Below are positions 1 to 7,384 of a stretch of 11,450 nucleotides of DNA, one piece after another. Position 1 is the first letter of the stretch; each line of letters starts with the position of its first letter. The stretch is from Patescibacteria group bacterium UBA6065 (lineage in GTDB: Bacteria; Patescibacteriota; Minisyncoccia; Phycocordibacterales; UBA6065). Below the pieces are notes generated by a model. The model did not search any database and was not told the origin of the DNA. It saw only the letters and a list, made by a program, of their open reading frames with translations. The stretch lies in the NCBI GenBank assembly GCA_002428865.1, contig DIYB01000007.1, positions 36,176 to 47,625 of the forward strand, read 5' to 3'. Both the position numbers and the translations under genes were made by a program.

Positions 1-315
1 GCTGCGGATGTGTTCGTACTCAATACTGCATATGAAGGATTTTCACATCAGCTCATTGAGACGATGGCAGTTGGGACGCCTATCGTAACGACGAGTGTTG
101 GTGGTAATGCTGAGCTCATGCGACATGAGGATAACGCGCTTATTGTTCCTCTCGATGGGGTTGAGGAAATCGCGACGGCGATTCATCGGATACTATCTGA
201 TGATGCGCTTGCTACACGTCTTATAAAGAAAGCAAAGAAAGATGCGAGCACGTTTACTGATACCGCCATGCTCGATGCGCTCGCTTCTTTCTTTTCGCGT
301 CATAACACACCATAA
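1..315 (+). CDS. GT4 family glycosyltransferase, C-terminal part (5' end outside window)
   Basis: This is the last 104 codons of a GT-B fold glycosyltransferase that transfers a sugar from a nucleotide donor. The reading frame is open from base 1, so the gene begins upstream; the GTG at base 10 lies inside the conserved domain and is not the real start. Visible residues hold the family's donor-binding signature: an EX7E motif (Glu12 to Glu20 of the visible part, in AYEGFSHQLIE) followed by ETMAVGTPIVTTSVGG and the usual GNAELM...NALIVP segment. A C-terminal helical tail follows. It ends with TAA nine bases before the next GT4 gene, which suggests one transcript. The donor and acceptor sugars cannot be told from the sequence. 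Confidence 0.9.
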   Translation, partial: AADVFVLNTAYEGFSHQLIETMAVGTPIVTTSVGGNAELMRHEDNALIVPLDGVEEIATAIHRILSDDALATRLIKKAKKDASTFTDTAMLDALASFFSRHNTP

Positions 316-327
316 ACTATCTCTATG
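313..327 (+). promoter_or_regulatory. SD-less stop-to-start junction, copy 1
   Basis: The sequence from the stop codon to the next start codon is TAA-ACTATCTCT-ATG. It has no purine-rich ribosome-binding site. The same nine-base spacing and nearly the same spacer occur at 1453-1467. It may be a conserved initiation context or a duplicated junction; its function is unproven. Confidence 0.35.
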
Positions 328-1455
328 GCACAGGCTGTCCTCATGATATCAAGTGATCGCACCATACTTCTCAACGAGAGTGTTGCTGGGGCTCGAATGA
401 GAGCGTACGCCGAAGCTTTTGGAGAGCTCCATATCGTCGTGTTTTCATGTGGTGGTACGCGCGAGGTGATCGAGCTCTCTCCACGATGCCGTGTCTATCC
501 CACTGGATCACGTGCGCGGATCGCATACATCGCTGACGCTATCTCTATCGGGCGCGACATTATCCGTCTTTGTATAGAGCGGGGCACCAAGACCATCATC
601 ACCACTCAAGATCCATTTGAAGCGGGGCTTGTCGGCCTCATTATCTCGAAGATGGGTACTCGCGCGTCGCTCGACGTCCAAATCCACACAGATTTTCTCT
701 CGCCATTTTTTGCTCAACTCTCGTGGCTCAACCGACTGCGTGTCTGTATCGCGCGGTGTGTTCTTCCGTATGCCACATCGATACGCGTTGTCTCTAATCG
801 TGTGAAGGATTCGCTCAAAAATGATCGTCGATATACGCGGCTCATTGATCGTGTGTCAGTACTACCTATCTATGCACCGATTATGCCCGCACCTCTCTCG
901 ACCTCACGACTTTTTCCACGGTTTGAAAAGGTCATACTCATGACGACACGTCTCGAACCCGAGAAGGATATCGTAACTGCACTCTCTGCATTTGCTCGTG
1001 CAGAAAAATCAGTCAGAAACGCTGGTCTCATCATTGCTGGCAAGGGGAGTGAGGAGGTAGCCCTTACCGGATACGCACGGACGCTTGGTATTGCTGATCG
1101 TGTTATGTATCTTGGTTGGAAAGAACCTGCTGATCTGGCGCTTATACGCGCGTCTTCGGATCTATTTCTCTCGACATCACTGTATGAGGGATATGGTCTC
1201 GCTCTCGTCGAAGCTGCTGCGTCGGGACTACCGATTGTGTCTACCGACGCAGGTGTGGCAAAAGACCTTCTCGATGAACACCTTCTTGTTCGTCCGGGTG
1301 ATGTTGATCGCCTCGCGACCACGCTTATCGACGCACTGCATCATCCGGACACGTACCGGGTGTCTCAGGATCGTATCGACGCCCTCACCTATCCGTCGTT
1401 TGAGACGTACGTCGTCCGTCTTGCCGAATCGCTCGGGATAGAGCACTCTAGGTAG
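325..1455 (+). CDS. GT4 family glycosyltransferase
   Basis: This is a complete 376-residue retaining glycosyltransferase of the GT-B fold, of normal length for GT4. The N-terminal half is the acceptor-binding Rossmann-like domain. The C-terminal domain begins near residue 205 with TTRLEPEKDIVTALSAFARA, the usual 'R-x-x-x-x-K-x-x-x-x-x-x-x-A' strand-helix. The EX7E signature is intact at Glu288 and Glu296 (YEGYGLALVEAAASG), followed by PIVSTDAG. The enzyme is probably cytoplasmic or membrane-associated and extends a lipid-linked glycan. The ATG is preceded by a nine-base spacer, ACTATCTCT, with no Shine-Dalgarno sequence; it is kept because it follows the upstream stop directly and the protein begins at the expected point of the fold. 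Sugar specificity is unknown. Confidence 0.93.
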   Translation: MAQAVLMISSDRTILLNESVAGARMRAYAEAFGELHIVVFSCGGTREVIELSPRCRVYPTGSRARIAYIADAISIGRDIIRLCIERGTKTIITTQDPFEAGLVGLIISKMGTRASLDVQIHTDFLSPFFAQLSWLNRLRVCIARCVLPYATSIRVVSNRVKDSLKNDRRYTRLIDRVSVLPIYAPIMPAPLSTSRLFPRFEKVILMTTRLEPEKDIVTALSAFARAEKSVRNAGLIIAGKGSEEVALTGYARTLGIADRVMYLGWKEPADLALIRASSDLFLSTSLYEGYGLALVEAAASGLPIVSTDAGVAKDLLDEHLLVRPGDVDRLATTLIDALHHPDTYRVSQDRIDALTYPSFETYVVRLAESLGIEHSR

Positions 1456-1467
1456 ACTATATCTATG
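1453..1467 (+). promoter_or_regulatory. SD-less stop-to-start junction, copy 2
   Basis: TAG-ACTATATCT-ATG joins the second and third GT4 genes. The spacer matches the copy at 313-327 at eight of nine bases and has the same length. There is no Shine-Dalgarno motif. The TATATCT part resembles a -10 box but sits too close to the ATG for a typical leaderless promoter. Confidence 0.35.
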
Positions 1468-2496
1468 CGCATCCTTATCTGTACCCAAAAAGTGGATACA
1501 ACTGACCCAGTGCTCGGTTTTTTCCACCGGTGGATCATTGAATGTGCAAAACATTTTGATCAGATTACTGTTGTATGTCTCGAAGAGGGCACTCACGCAT
1601 TACCTCAAACAGTGAAAGTCTTCTCTCTCGGTAAGGAGAAAGGCGGATCAAAATTCATGTACCTCATACGTTTCTATCGCTATCTCTGGTCTCTTCGTCA
1701 CGACTACGACGCGGTATTTGTTCATATGAACCAGATATATGTCCTTCTCGGTGGTCTTTTCTGGAAACTTTCGAAGAAGCGCGTGTTTCTCTGGTATACC
1801 CATAAATCAGTCACGTGGTCGTTGCGTGTTGCGACTCATCTCGTCGATCGGGTACTCACTGCATCGGTCGAGAGTTTCCGCATCGCTTCACCGAAAGTTG
1901 TGGTGCTCGGTCACGGAATTGATACGGAGATGTTTGCTCCACGAGAACGCACTCACAAGGAGGTGTCGATCATGACGATTGGACGACTCTCGAAGGTGAA
2001 AAAACAAGATGTGCTCATAGAAGCATGTGCAGAGTTGCGACCTGGTGTACCGATTCGGCTCGATATTGTGGGCGCTCCAGTCACACCGGAAGATAGAGGT
2101 TATGCTGAGTCGCTCCGTGATCAGGTACAGAGACTCGGTATTGATCATATGGTGCATTTCCGAGGCCCTGTGTCTCACAATGAGGTGCCAGAACTACTCG
2201 CATCTGCTCACATATTTGTTAATCTCTCTGATACAGGAAGTCTCGACAAGGCGGTACTCGAAGCGATGGCCTGTGGTATTCCCGTCGTCACTTCAAATGA
2301 AGCGTTTCGTCCGATGCTCTCGGTATTCGGACTTTTTTGTGATTCTTCGGTACACGCTGTTGCCACCACTCTCGGATCTCTCCTTGGTAGACGTGACCAG
2401 TTAGGAGAGATGGGTCGTGAACTGCGGTCAATCGTCACAAGAGATCACGATCTCTCGCGTCTTATACGTACCATTGCTTCACTCTATTCATCATGA
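1465..2496 (+). CDS. GT4 family glycosyltransferase (SLDK subfamily)
   Basis: This is a 343-residue GT-B glycosyltransferase. It starts with MRILICTQKVDTTDPVLGFF, an N-terminal pattern I associate with GT4 enzymes of Patescibacteria. The domain linker carries GHGIDTEMFAP, and the C-terminal domain opens with IGRLSKVKKQD (about residues 172-182). The donor site reads TGSLDKAVLEAMACGIPVV; the second Glu of EX7E is present (Glu266) but the first is replaced, because this subfamily has TGSLDK where others have EGxG. That is a subfamily trait rather than obvious inactivation, since the rest of the site is well kept. The stop overlaps the next start in ATGA, so translation is probably coupled to the methyltransferase downstream. 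The sugar transferred is unknown. Confidence 0.92.
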   Translation: MRILICTQKVDTTDPVLGFFHRWIIECAKHFDQITVVCLEEGTHALPQTVKVFSLGKEKGGSKFMYLIRFYRYLWSLRHDYDAVFVHMNQIYVLLGGLFWKLSKKRVFLWYTHKSVTWSLRVATHLVDRVLTASVESFRIASPKVVVLGHGIDTEMFAPRERTHKEVSIMTIGRLSKVKKQDVLIEACAELRPGVPIRLDIVGAPVTPEDRGYAESLRDQVQRLGIDHMVHFRGPVSHNEVPELLASAHIFVNLSDTGSLDKAVLEAMACGIPVVTSNEAFRPMLSVFGLFCDSSVHAVATTLGSLLGRRDQLGEMGRELRSIVTRDHDLSRLIRTIASLYSS

Positions 2497-3107
2497 ACAA
2501 ACAGGTTTCAAAAGAACATTATGAGTTTGATCGGTACTGTTACCCAGAGCGTTGGTCGAGCTACTATCACCAAATACGAGAGATTCTTCGTACAGAGCCG
2601 AAGACGGTGCTTGAAGTTGGTGCTGGTGATGAGACTGTTAAACGTTTTGTTGTTCGAGCGACGAACGCTTCATACACAACACTCGATGTAGCGGACGATC
2701 TCCGTCCTGATATTGTGGGTTCTCTCCTTGCGATACCTACTCCGTCAAAACATTTTGATACTGTGTGCGCATTTGAGGTGCTCGAACATATCCCGTGGGA
2801 CGATGTACCACGTGCACTTGCTGAACTCGCACGCGTGTCGAAGCGCCGGGTACTCATATCGGTCCCTCATTTTGGTCCAACGATAGATCTGTCAATTAAG
2901 ATCCCGTTTCTACCTCGGTTGCGAATATTCCTCAAAATACCTTTCCCAAAAAGACATGTATTCAATGGTCAGCATTATTGGGAGCTCGGGAAAAAGGGGT
3001 ACAGTGTCGCATCATTTAGAGAGCGCCTCTCTGCTAACTTCACAGTGGAAAGAGACTACATCTCTCCAGAGAGTCCCTACCATCACTTCTTTATACTCTC
3101 TGTATGA
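2493..3107 (+). CDS. Class I SAM-dependent methyltransferase
   Basis: This 204-residue protein has the features of a Methyltransf_11-type enzyme that uses S-adenosylmethionine. Motif I is VLEVGAGD (residues 39-46), the acidic end of strand two is in TLDVADD (63-69), and motif II is FEVLEHIP (94-101), followed by the amphipathic helix ALAELARV and the RRVLISVPH strand. The usual KPGG turn is replaced by SKRR. The family methylates many small molecules; placed between GT4 genes, with which it overlaps by ATGA at both ends, it probably methylates a sugar hydroxyl or a lipid-linked glycan intermediate. The C-terminal part (KIPFPKRHVFNGQHYWELG) may form the acceptor lid. The exact substrate cannot be read from the sequence. 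Confidence 0.88.
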   Translation: MNKQVSKEHYEFDRYCYPERWSSYYHQIREILRTEPKTVLEVGAGDETVKRFVVRATNASYTTLDVADDLRPDIVGSLLAIPTPSKHFDTVCAFEVLEHIPWDDVPRALAELARVSKRRVLISVPHFGPTIDLSIKIPFLPRLRIFLKIPFPKRHVFNGQHYWELGKKGYSVASFRERLSANFTVERDYISPESPYHHFFILSV

Positions 3108-4234
3108 ACATCGCATATATCGTAAATGCTCGCATACCGACAGAGAAGGCGCATGGCTACCAGATTGTGCGCATGTGTAGTGAGCTCGCGCGTCTCGGGG
3201 TGGGGGTGACGCTCTATGTACCACGACGAGAGAATTCCATCACCGATGATGTGTATACGTACTACAACGTAGAGAAAAATTTCACCATAGAGTATATCGA
3301 CTGTCCTGATGTCATGAGCTGGTCACGATTCTGTGGACCCCTCGCGTTCTCTATCCAATCATGGCTTTTTGTAAAAGCGATGCGAACTATCGATATCCCG
3401 CGCGAGACCATCGTGTACACTCGCGATCGATCGGTAGTGGCTCAGTATGCGAGGAGAGGGTACCGAGTCTTTTATGACGCGCACAATTTTCCCGAAAAGC
3501 GCACGCGCGCACTTATGCGCTCGCTTCGGGGTGTCGCGGGTATCATCTGTAACTCAGAGGGGACTGCTGAAGCATTCTCGCCCCGAGGGTCATGGCCGAC
3601 CCTCGTCGCACACAACGCAGTCGACGTGCGAGAGTTTGAGCTGTCCGAAGAAGTGGGTCTTATCCGTGATCGACTCGGATTGCCTCGTGACATGAAACTT
3701 GTTACATACGTCGGACATTTATATGCGTGGAAGGGAGTCGATACGCTCATTGATGCAGCGGATTTGGTGCGAGGTGGGGATATGCGTTTTGTTCTTGTTG
3801 GAGGGACAGATGAAGACATCGCTCGGTATCGTGCGATTGTTCAGGAGCGTTCTCTTGATACGGTCATTATTGTTGGTCATCGAATGAAACGAGACATTCC
3901 TGCATACCTTCGTGCCTCGGACGTACTCGTCATACCCAATATTCCCATTACCAAAGAGTCGAGTGACTATACATCTCCCATCAAACTATTTGAATACATG
4001 GCATCAGGTGTACCTATTGTTGCGTCAGATCTCCCGTCTGTGCGCAGAGTTATAAGTGATCGTGAGGCTCTCTTTTTCCCTCCAGGCGACGCTCGTGCGC
4101 TCCTGTCATCTCTTAAGCATGCGATAGGAGAGCACAGAAACGCGCATGAGCGAGCGCTACGGGCCCGATCCCTCGTCGAGCGCTACTCATGGCGCGGACG
4201 GGCTGAGGCTATACGTACGTTTTTAAACAGATAG
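3104..4234 (+). CDS. GT4 family glycosyltransferase
   Basis: This is a complete 376-residue GT-B glycosyltransferase. The N-terminal domain has a typical acceptor-side start (MNIAYIVNARIPTEKAHGYQ, then a helix ending SELARLG). The linker has HNAVDVREF, the C-terminal domain starts at GHLYAWKGVDTLIDA (about 204-218), and the donor site reads SPIKLFEYMASGVPIV with Glu297. This is the PIKLFEYMA type of GT4, which lacks the first Glu of EX7E as a subfamily feature. The start overlaps the methyltransferase stop as ATGA (3104-3107), so the two are probably translated together. There is no Shine-Dalgarno sequence. It probably adds one residue to the growing glycan; specificity is unknown. Confidence 0.93.
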   Translation: MNIAYIVNARIPTEKAHGYQIVRMCSELARLGVGVTLYVPRRENSITDDVYTYYNVEKNFTIEYIDCPDVMSWSRFCGPLAFSIQSWLFVKAMRTIDIPRETIVYTRDRSVVAQYARRGYRVFYDAHNFPEKRTRALMRSLRGVAGIICNSEGTAEAFSPRGSWPTLVAHNAVDVREFELSEEVGLIRDRLGLPRDMKLVTYVGHLYAWKGVDTLIDAADLVRGGDMRFVLVGGTDEDIARYRAIVQERSLDTVIIVGHRMKRDIPAYLRASDVLVIPNIPITKESSDYTSPIKLFEYMASGVPIVASDLPSVRRVISDREALFFPPGDARALLSSLKHAIGEHRNAHERALRARSLVERYSWRGRAEAIRTFLNR

Positions 4235-4249
4235 TATTAGTCGATATAT

Positions 4250-4834
4250 ATGAAAACTATTAAGATTTTTTTAAATAACCTTTTCGGACTAAGTGGCTAC
4301 CGCATCTATAAGGTCGATCGCAGTGAGCGGTCTTTTGGGGAGGGAGGGAAAAGACCTGATTTGCTTAACTACATCTGTGAATTCAAGGATAATATACATG
4401 GTACCTGGATTGATGTTGGATCAGGTGGCTGGGGGTCTGTGGGAAGCTACGAAGAAATAAGAAACGCATTCAAGGACACTGTCACAATACGGACACTTGA
4501 TCTTAATGGCGCGGCTGATATTGTATGCGACATCACTCAAAGCGGATTGCCTGCAAATTCACTTGACGGTGTTTTCATTTTTGAAACTCTGGAGCATATT
4601 CCTAGTCCACAAAAGGCAATCGATGAAATATACAGGATTCTTAAGCCCGGAGGCTTAATCATCGGTTCAACGCCTTTCTTTTATGAATTGCATGGCGAAG
4701 ACTATGGTGATTATTGGCGATTTACGCGACAAGGTATTCGCGAAATGTTCAAGTCATTTTCATCGGTTGATGTTCGGGCTTTTGGCAGACACGAATTGAA
4801 GCCCCATCACTATGGTTTTGTCGCGATTAAATAG
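4250..4834 (+). CDS. SAM-dependent methyltransferase (Methyltransf_11 type)
   Basis: This is a 194-residue class I methyltransferase. Motif I is DVGSGGWGS (residues 55-63), the second-strand acid is in TLDLNG (82-87), DITQSGLP is the adenine-side loop, and FETLEHIP (111-118) is motif II, followed by IYRILKPGG and later EDYGDYWRFTRQGIREMF. The last pattern is frequent in methyltransferases of polysaccharide loci. It follows the GT4 gene after 15 bases without a Shine-Dalgarno sequence and is the last gene of the plus-strand block. Its coding sequence is poorer in GC (about 43% from partial counting) than the gene at 325-1455 (about 52-60% in sampled lines) and uses more AGA and TTA codons, which hints at separate origin. 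It probably methylates a sugar; the substrate is unknown. Confidence 0.88.
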   Translation: MKTIKIFLNNLFGLSGYRIYKVDRSERSFGEGGKRPDLLNYICEFKDNIHGTWIDVGSGGWGSVGSYEEIRNAFKDTVTIRTLDLNGAADIVCDITQSGLPANSLDGVFIFETLEHIPSPQKAIDEIYRILKPGGLIIGSTPFFYELHGEDYGDYWRFTRQGIREMFKSFSSVDVRAFGRHELKPHHYGFVAIK

Positions 4835-4853
4835 CATCCAATCTCTGTATGGT

Positions 4854-5774
4854 TTATAGTTGAGCAAGTGTACAGTATTTGTTTCTGAAGTACGTATTCT
4901 GTCGCGAATAATATGACCATTCGATAGGTTCTTTGGTTGCGACAATGTGGGGTATGTTGCCGTACCAAGCAGCAAAATGCCCGAAGCTTGAGTTTGATCC
5001 GATGATCGCATCTGTGGAAGACAAGGTAAACAGATCTGTTACCGCGTCGGCGGTTGAAACAGTGATATTAAGACCAGTAAACTGGTTGATATCTATCGAG
5101 CCATCTGATGTGATAATGAAACCTACCTCGGCTGGTGTGAGATCGTGTTTGTGTATGTACTCACGCATAATTTCTGACATACGTTTCTGGTCTATCAGGT
5201 AGCGTCCACCTTTAAATGTGGCATAGTCGCCCTGGCGTATGTGTACACCAATAATATGCCGATATGTACGGCGAAGTTGTTTGACGATTGTGTGCACCTT
5301 CTCGGTAATATGTTTTCGAGGTCTAAATGCTTCGATAAGAGCGGTTCTGTGACGATCCAGTCCCTCTGGGTTTCTAAATAACCACCCATTGAAATATATC
5401 GTATTGTAGCCATCAAATGTTTGTGGGATTGATGCGGTTGGCGGCACGTACGTAATTGAGTTTGTTGAGTTTTCTGAAGAGATGAGATGGTCTTTATTGA
5501 GTATTCCGATTATTGAAGATATGGATTTGTATATGAGCCTACCGATACGATTGAGTGGATGTGATCGTCTTTTTGGACGTAGAAAAAGGATGGTGCATAC
5601 TCGCGTAAGAAGATGTTCTTGGGGGAGAAATTGAAAAGAAGCGTGGTATTCGAAAAATGACGGGTTTTGGACACGTGCACCGATCTCGATACCATAAGCA
5701 TATATACTCGTGTAATTCCAAAGCTGGTTCGCCAGCTCACCTCCGCCGTTTTTGAGTATGATGAGTTTTTTCAT
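4854..5774 (-). CDS. GT11-like glycosyltransferase (alpha-1,2-fucosyltransferase type)
   Basis: This 306-residue protein has the three hallmarks of the GT11 / fucosyltransferase-like GT-B group. They are an N-terminal glycine-rich strand followed by ANQLWNY (residues 10-21, equivalent to GLGNQxFQY), the GDP-sugar binding motif VHIRQGDY (H178, R180, D183) with FKGGRYL after it, and a C-terminal DLFTLSSTDAIIGSNSSFGHFAAW segment (ending near residue 271). Enzymes of this type transfer fucose or a related GDP-linked deoxysugar to a 2-hydroxyl; that the donor here is GDP-fucose is inference. It is the last gene of the minus-strand operon and its start overlaps the stop of the DUF268 gene (ATGA, 5771-5774). 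No Shine-Dalgarno sequence. Its stop lies 19 bases from that of the convergent methyltransferase. Confidence 0.82.
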   Translation of the reverse strand: MKKLIILKNGGGELANQLWNYTSIYAYGIEIGARVQNPSFFEYHASFQFLPQEHLLTRVCTILFLRPKRRSHPLNRIGRLIYKSISSIIGILNKDHLISSENSTNSITYVPPTASIPQTFDGYNTIYFNGWLFRNPEGLDRHRTALIEAFRPRKHITEKVHTIVKQLRRTYRHIIGVHIRQGDYATFKGGRYLIDQKRMSEIMREYIHKHDLTPAEVGFIITSDGSIDINQFTGLNITVSTADAVTDLFTLSSTDAIIGSNSSFGHFAAWYGNIPHIVATKEPIEWSYYSRQNTYFRNKYCTLAQL

Positions 5775-6538
5775 CGTTTTTTGAAGTGATACAATCCTGT
5801 GCCAAAACCTTTTGTGACGTCATATGCGTCGCACATGTCTCTCCCGTATATGTAACGCTCCTCAATAAGCGAGAAATCTTGAAACAGGTTGATGATGTAA
5901 TCACGAGTGAACGCGCGGTGAGCGTTGAAATATATCTTGTTTTCCTTATCTACTGGTACCGATATATATAACGAGCCGTGGGGGGCGAGTACACGCGAAA
6001 GTTCACGCGCAGCTTTCTCTGTGCCGAACGGATCGAGCTCGTCTCCGTAGCGACCAAGACCGATGTGTTCTATGACACAGATAGATGACAGCGAGTGAAT
6101 CTCTCTGTCTTTAAACGGAAGATTGGTCACGTCACCACGGATGAACGAAAGTCCAGGTAGGGACAAGGAAAGCGGTCGAATGTCGATCATTGTTGTCGGG
6201 GTAAACTGAGACACTATGCCGACCATTATCGCTTGCGAAGCGACATCGTAATGATATGCAGGTCTCGCTTCAAATATTTTTCGTGCGCACCAACATCCCT
6301 GAAGGAAGTAGATCGGATCGATGTATTGGTTCGGGGTCTTATCGTGTATTCGAGGAAAAAGATCAGTTACATTAAGTGAATAGGTGGTATTTTGCTGGAG
6401 CCTACGATATCGCATCAAATCAGAAAAATATGAAATAAGTCTCTGTAATCTGGTCGCTATGCTGGGTGTAATGATAAAAGTGCGCACGATAATGACCGCG
6501 TACTTGATCACTGGAAATGCGTTGATTATTTTTTTCAT
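5771..6538 (-). CDS. DUF268-type, methyltransferase-like protein
   Basis: This 255-residue protein resembles the DUF268 family, which has a methyltransferase-like Rossmann fold. Seen in order are a hydrophobic, basic N-terminus (residues 1-35), a conserved block at 92-123 ending in IDIRPL, GDVTNLPF (135-142), the diagnostic EHIGLGRYGDELDPFG (157-172), ELSRVLAPHGSLYISVPV, and NAHRAFT. The motif equivalent to the SAM loop is DVASQ (98-102), where other members as I recall them have DVGSR, so cofactor binding may be altered. The family is commonly found in surface polysaccharide loci, and its reaction is not well established. The gene lies three bases after the GT2 stop and overlaps the GT11-like gene by ATGA, so the three probably act on the same glycan. 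A sugar methyltransferase is a plausible but unproven role. Confidence 0.8.
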   Translation of the reverse strand: MKKIINAFPVIKYAVIIVRTFIITPSIATRLQRLISYFSDLMRYRRLQQNTTYSLNVTDLFPRIHDKTPNQYIDPIYFLQGCWCARKIFEARPAYHYDVASQAIMVGIVSQFTPTTMIDIRPLSLSLPGLSFIRGDVTNLPFKDREIHSLSSICVIEHIGLGRYGDELDPFGTEKAARELSRVLAPHGSLYISVPVDKENKIYFNAHRAFTRDYIINLFQDFSLIEERYIYGRDMCDAYDVTKGFGTGLYHFKKR

Positions 6539-6541
6539 GAT

Positions 6542-7384
6542 TTAGAAATTGTATTGCTCAAATGGGAAAAGCGCTCTAAACAGAATCACACAGATCCACC
6601 GGGGTGGTCGGACAGTGTTTGTAACGATCGAATAGAGACGGACACGTACCGCAACCCAATCTCTGTTTGGCATAATGATCGCTTGTTCTTTTCGATAGAC
6701 ATCGCTGCGTGCACTTATCTGGTCAGGTCGTGTGCGGAAATAAGTGGTCTGGATTTTGATCGATTCGAGAGGTGCATGGTGTGCGAATTGTATATTGAGC
6801 CAGTAATCTCCAGCAGATCGAAACTCAACAGGTATGGGAGCAACTTTTTTCCAAAGTTCTGCGCACCAGAACGTGCTTTCTTGTTCGACAAAATATGTTT
6901 CTCTTCCATAGATGCCCTTTTGAAGCCATTTCTGGTTATATGATTTATAGACACCTTCGCGGATTACTCGCCCGTCGCTATCAATAAAACCGCAGATACC
7001 TTTTACCCACAAGCTGTCGCTGTGTTTTGAAAACCAATTTGCGATGCCTGCAAGGGCGGTGTGTGGCCGGTACACATCATCGCCCCCAATCCATGCATAT
7101 ATGTCGCCGGTAGCAACGGTAAATCCCTCATTGATTGCTCCGTACATACCTTTGGTTTTTTGTTGTATGTATTTTAGCGAAAATGATCGACACCGAGCAC
7201 GTATGTCGCCTCGATCAAGGCGTGATTGAAAATCACGGATAATTTCTGAGGTTTTATCGGATGATCCACCATCAACGATGATGTACTCTATTTCAAAATC
7301 ACCTTCTTGCGAGATGACGCTCTCGATGGTCTCTGCGATCCATCGTTCCATGTTATAAGCAGGTGTGATTATGGAGAATTTCAT
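6542..7384 (-). CDS. GT2 family glycosyltransferase
   Basis: This is a 280-residue inverting glycosyltransferase of the GT-A fold. The N-terminus has SIITPAYNMERWIAETIESV (4-23), then IIVDGGSSDKT (35-45) for nucleotide binding, KTKGMYGAINEG (76-87), and AWIGGDDVY (97-105), whose Asp102-Asp103 pair is in the place of the metal-binding DxD. The KGxYxAxNxG and GDD pattern resembles the WcaE-like branch of GT2. There are no transmembrane segments, so it is a soluble or peripheral enzyme. It is second in the minus-strand operon; the start overlaps the upstream GT stop by ATGA (7381-7384), and there is no Shine-Dalgarno sequence. The transferred sugar is unknown. Confidence 0.92.
   Translation of the reverse strand: MKFSIITPAYNMERWIAETIESVISQEGDFEIEYIIVDGGSSDKTSEIIRDFQSRLDRGDIRARCRSFSLKYIQQKTKGMYGAINEGFTVATGDIYAWIGGDDVYRPHTALAGIANWFSKHSDSLWVKGICGFIDSDGRVIREGVYKSYNQKWLQKGIYGRETYFVEQESTFWCAELWKKVAPIPVEFRSAGDYWLNIQFAHHAPLESIKIQTTYFRTRPDQISARSDVYRKEQAIIMPNRDWVAVRVRLYSIVTNTVRPPRWICVILFRALFPFEQYNF

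Noticed and set aside
870..1322. 150-residue minus-strand open frame inside the GT4 gene at 325-1455
   Set aside because: Rich in Arg and Ser with no motif; the plus-strand GT4 frame there has all family signatures.
1228..1596. 122-residue minus-strand open frame across the junction of two GT4 genes
   Set aside because: No recognisable domain, and it covers conserved parts of two well-supported genes on the other strand.
4835..4853. A terminator between the convergent methyltransferase and GT11-like genes
   Set aside because: No inverted repeat with a T-run is visible in or around the 19-base gap.
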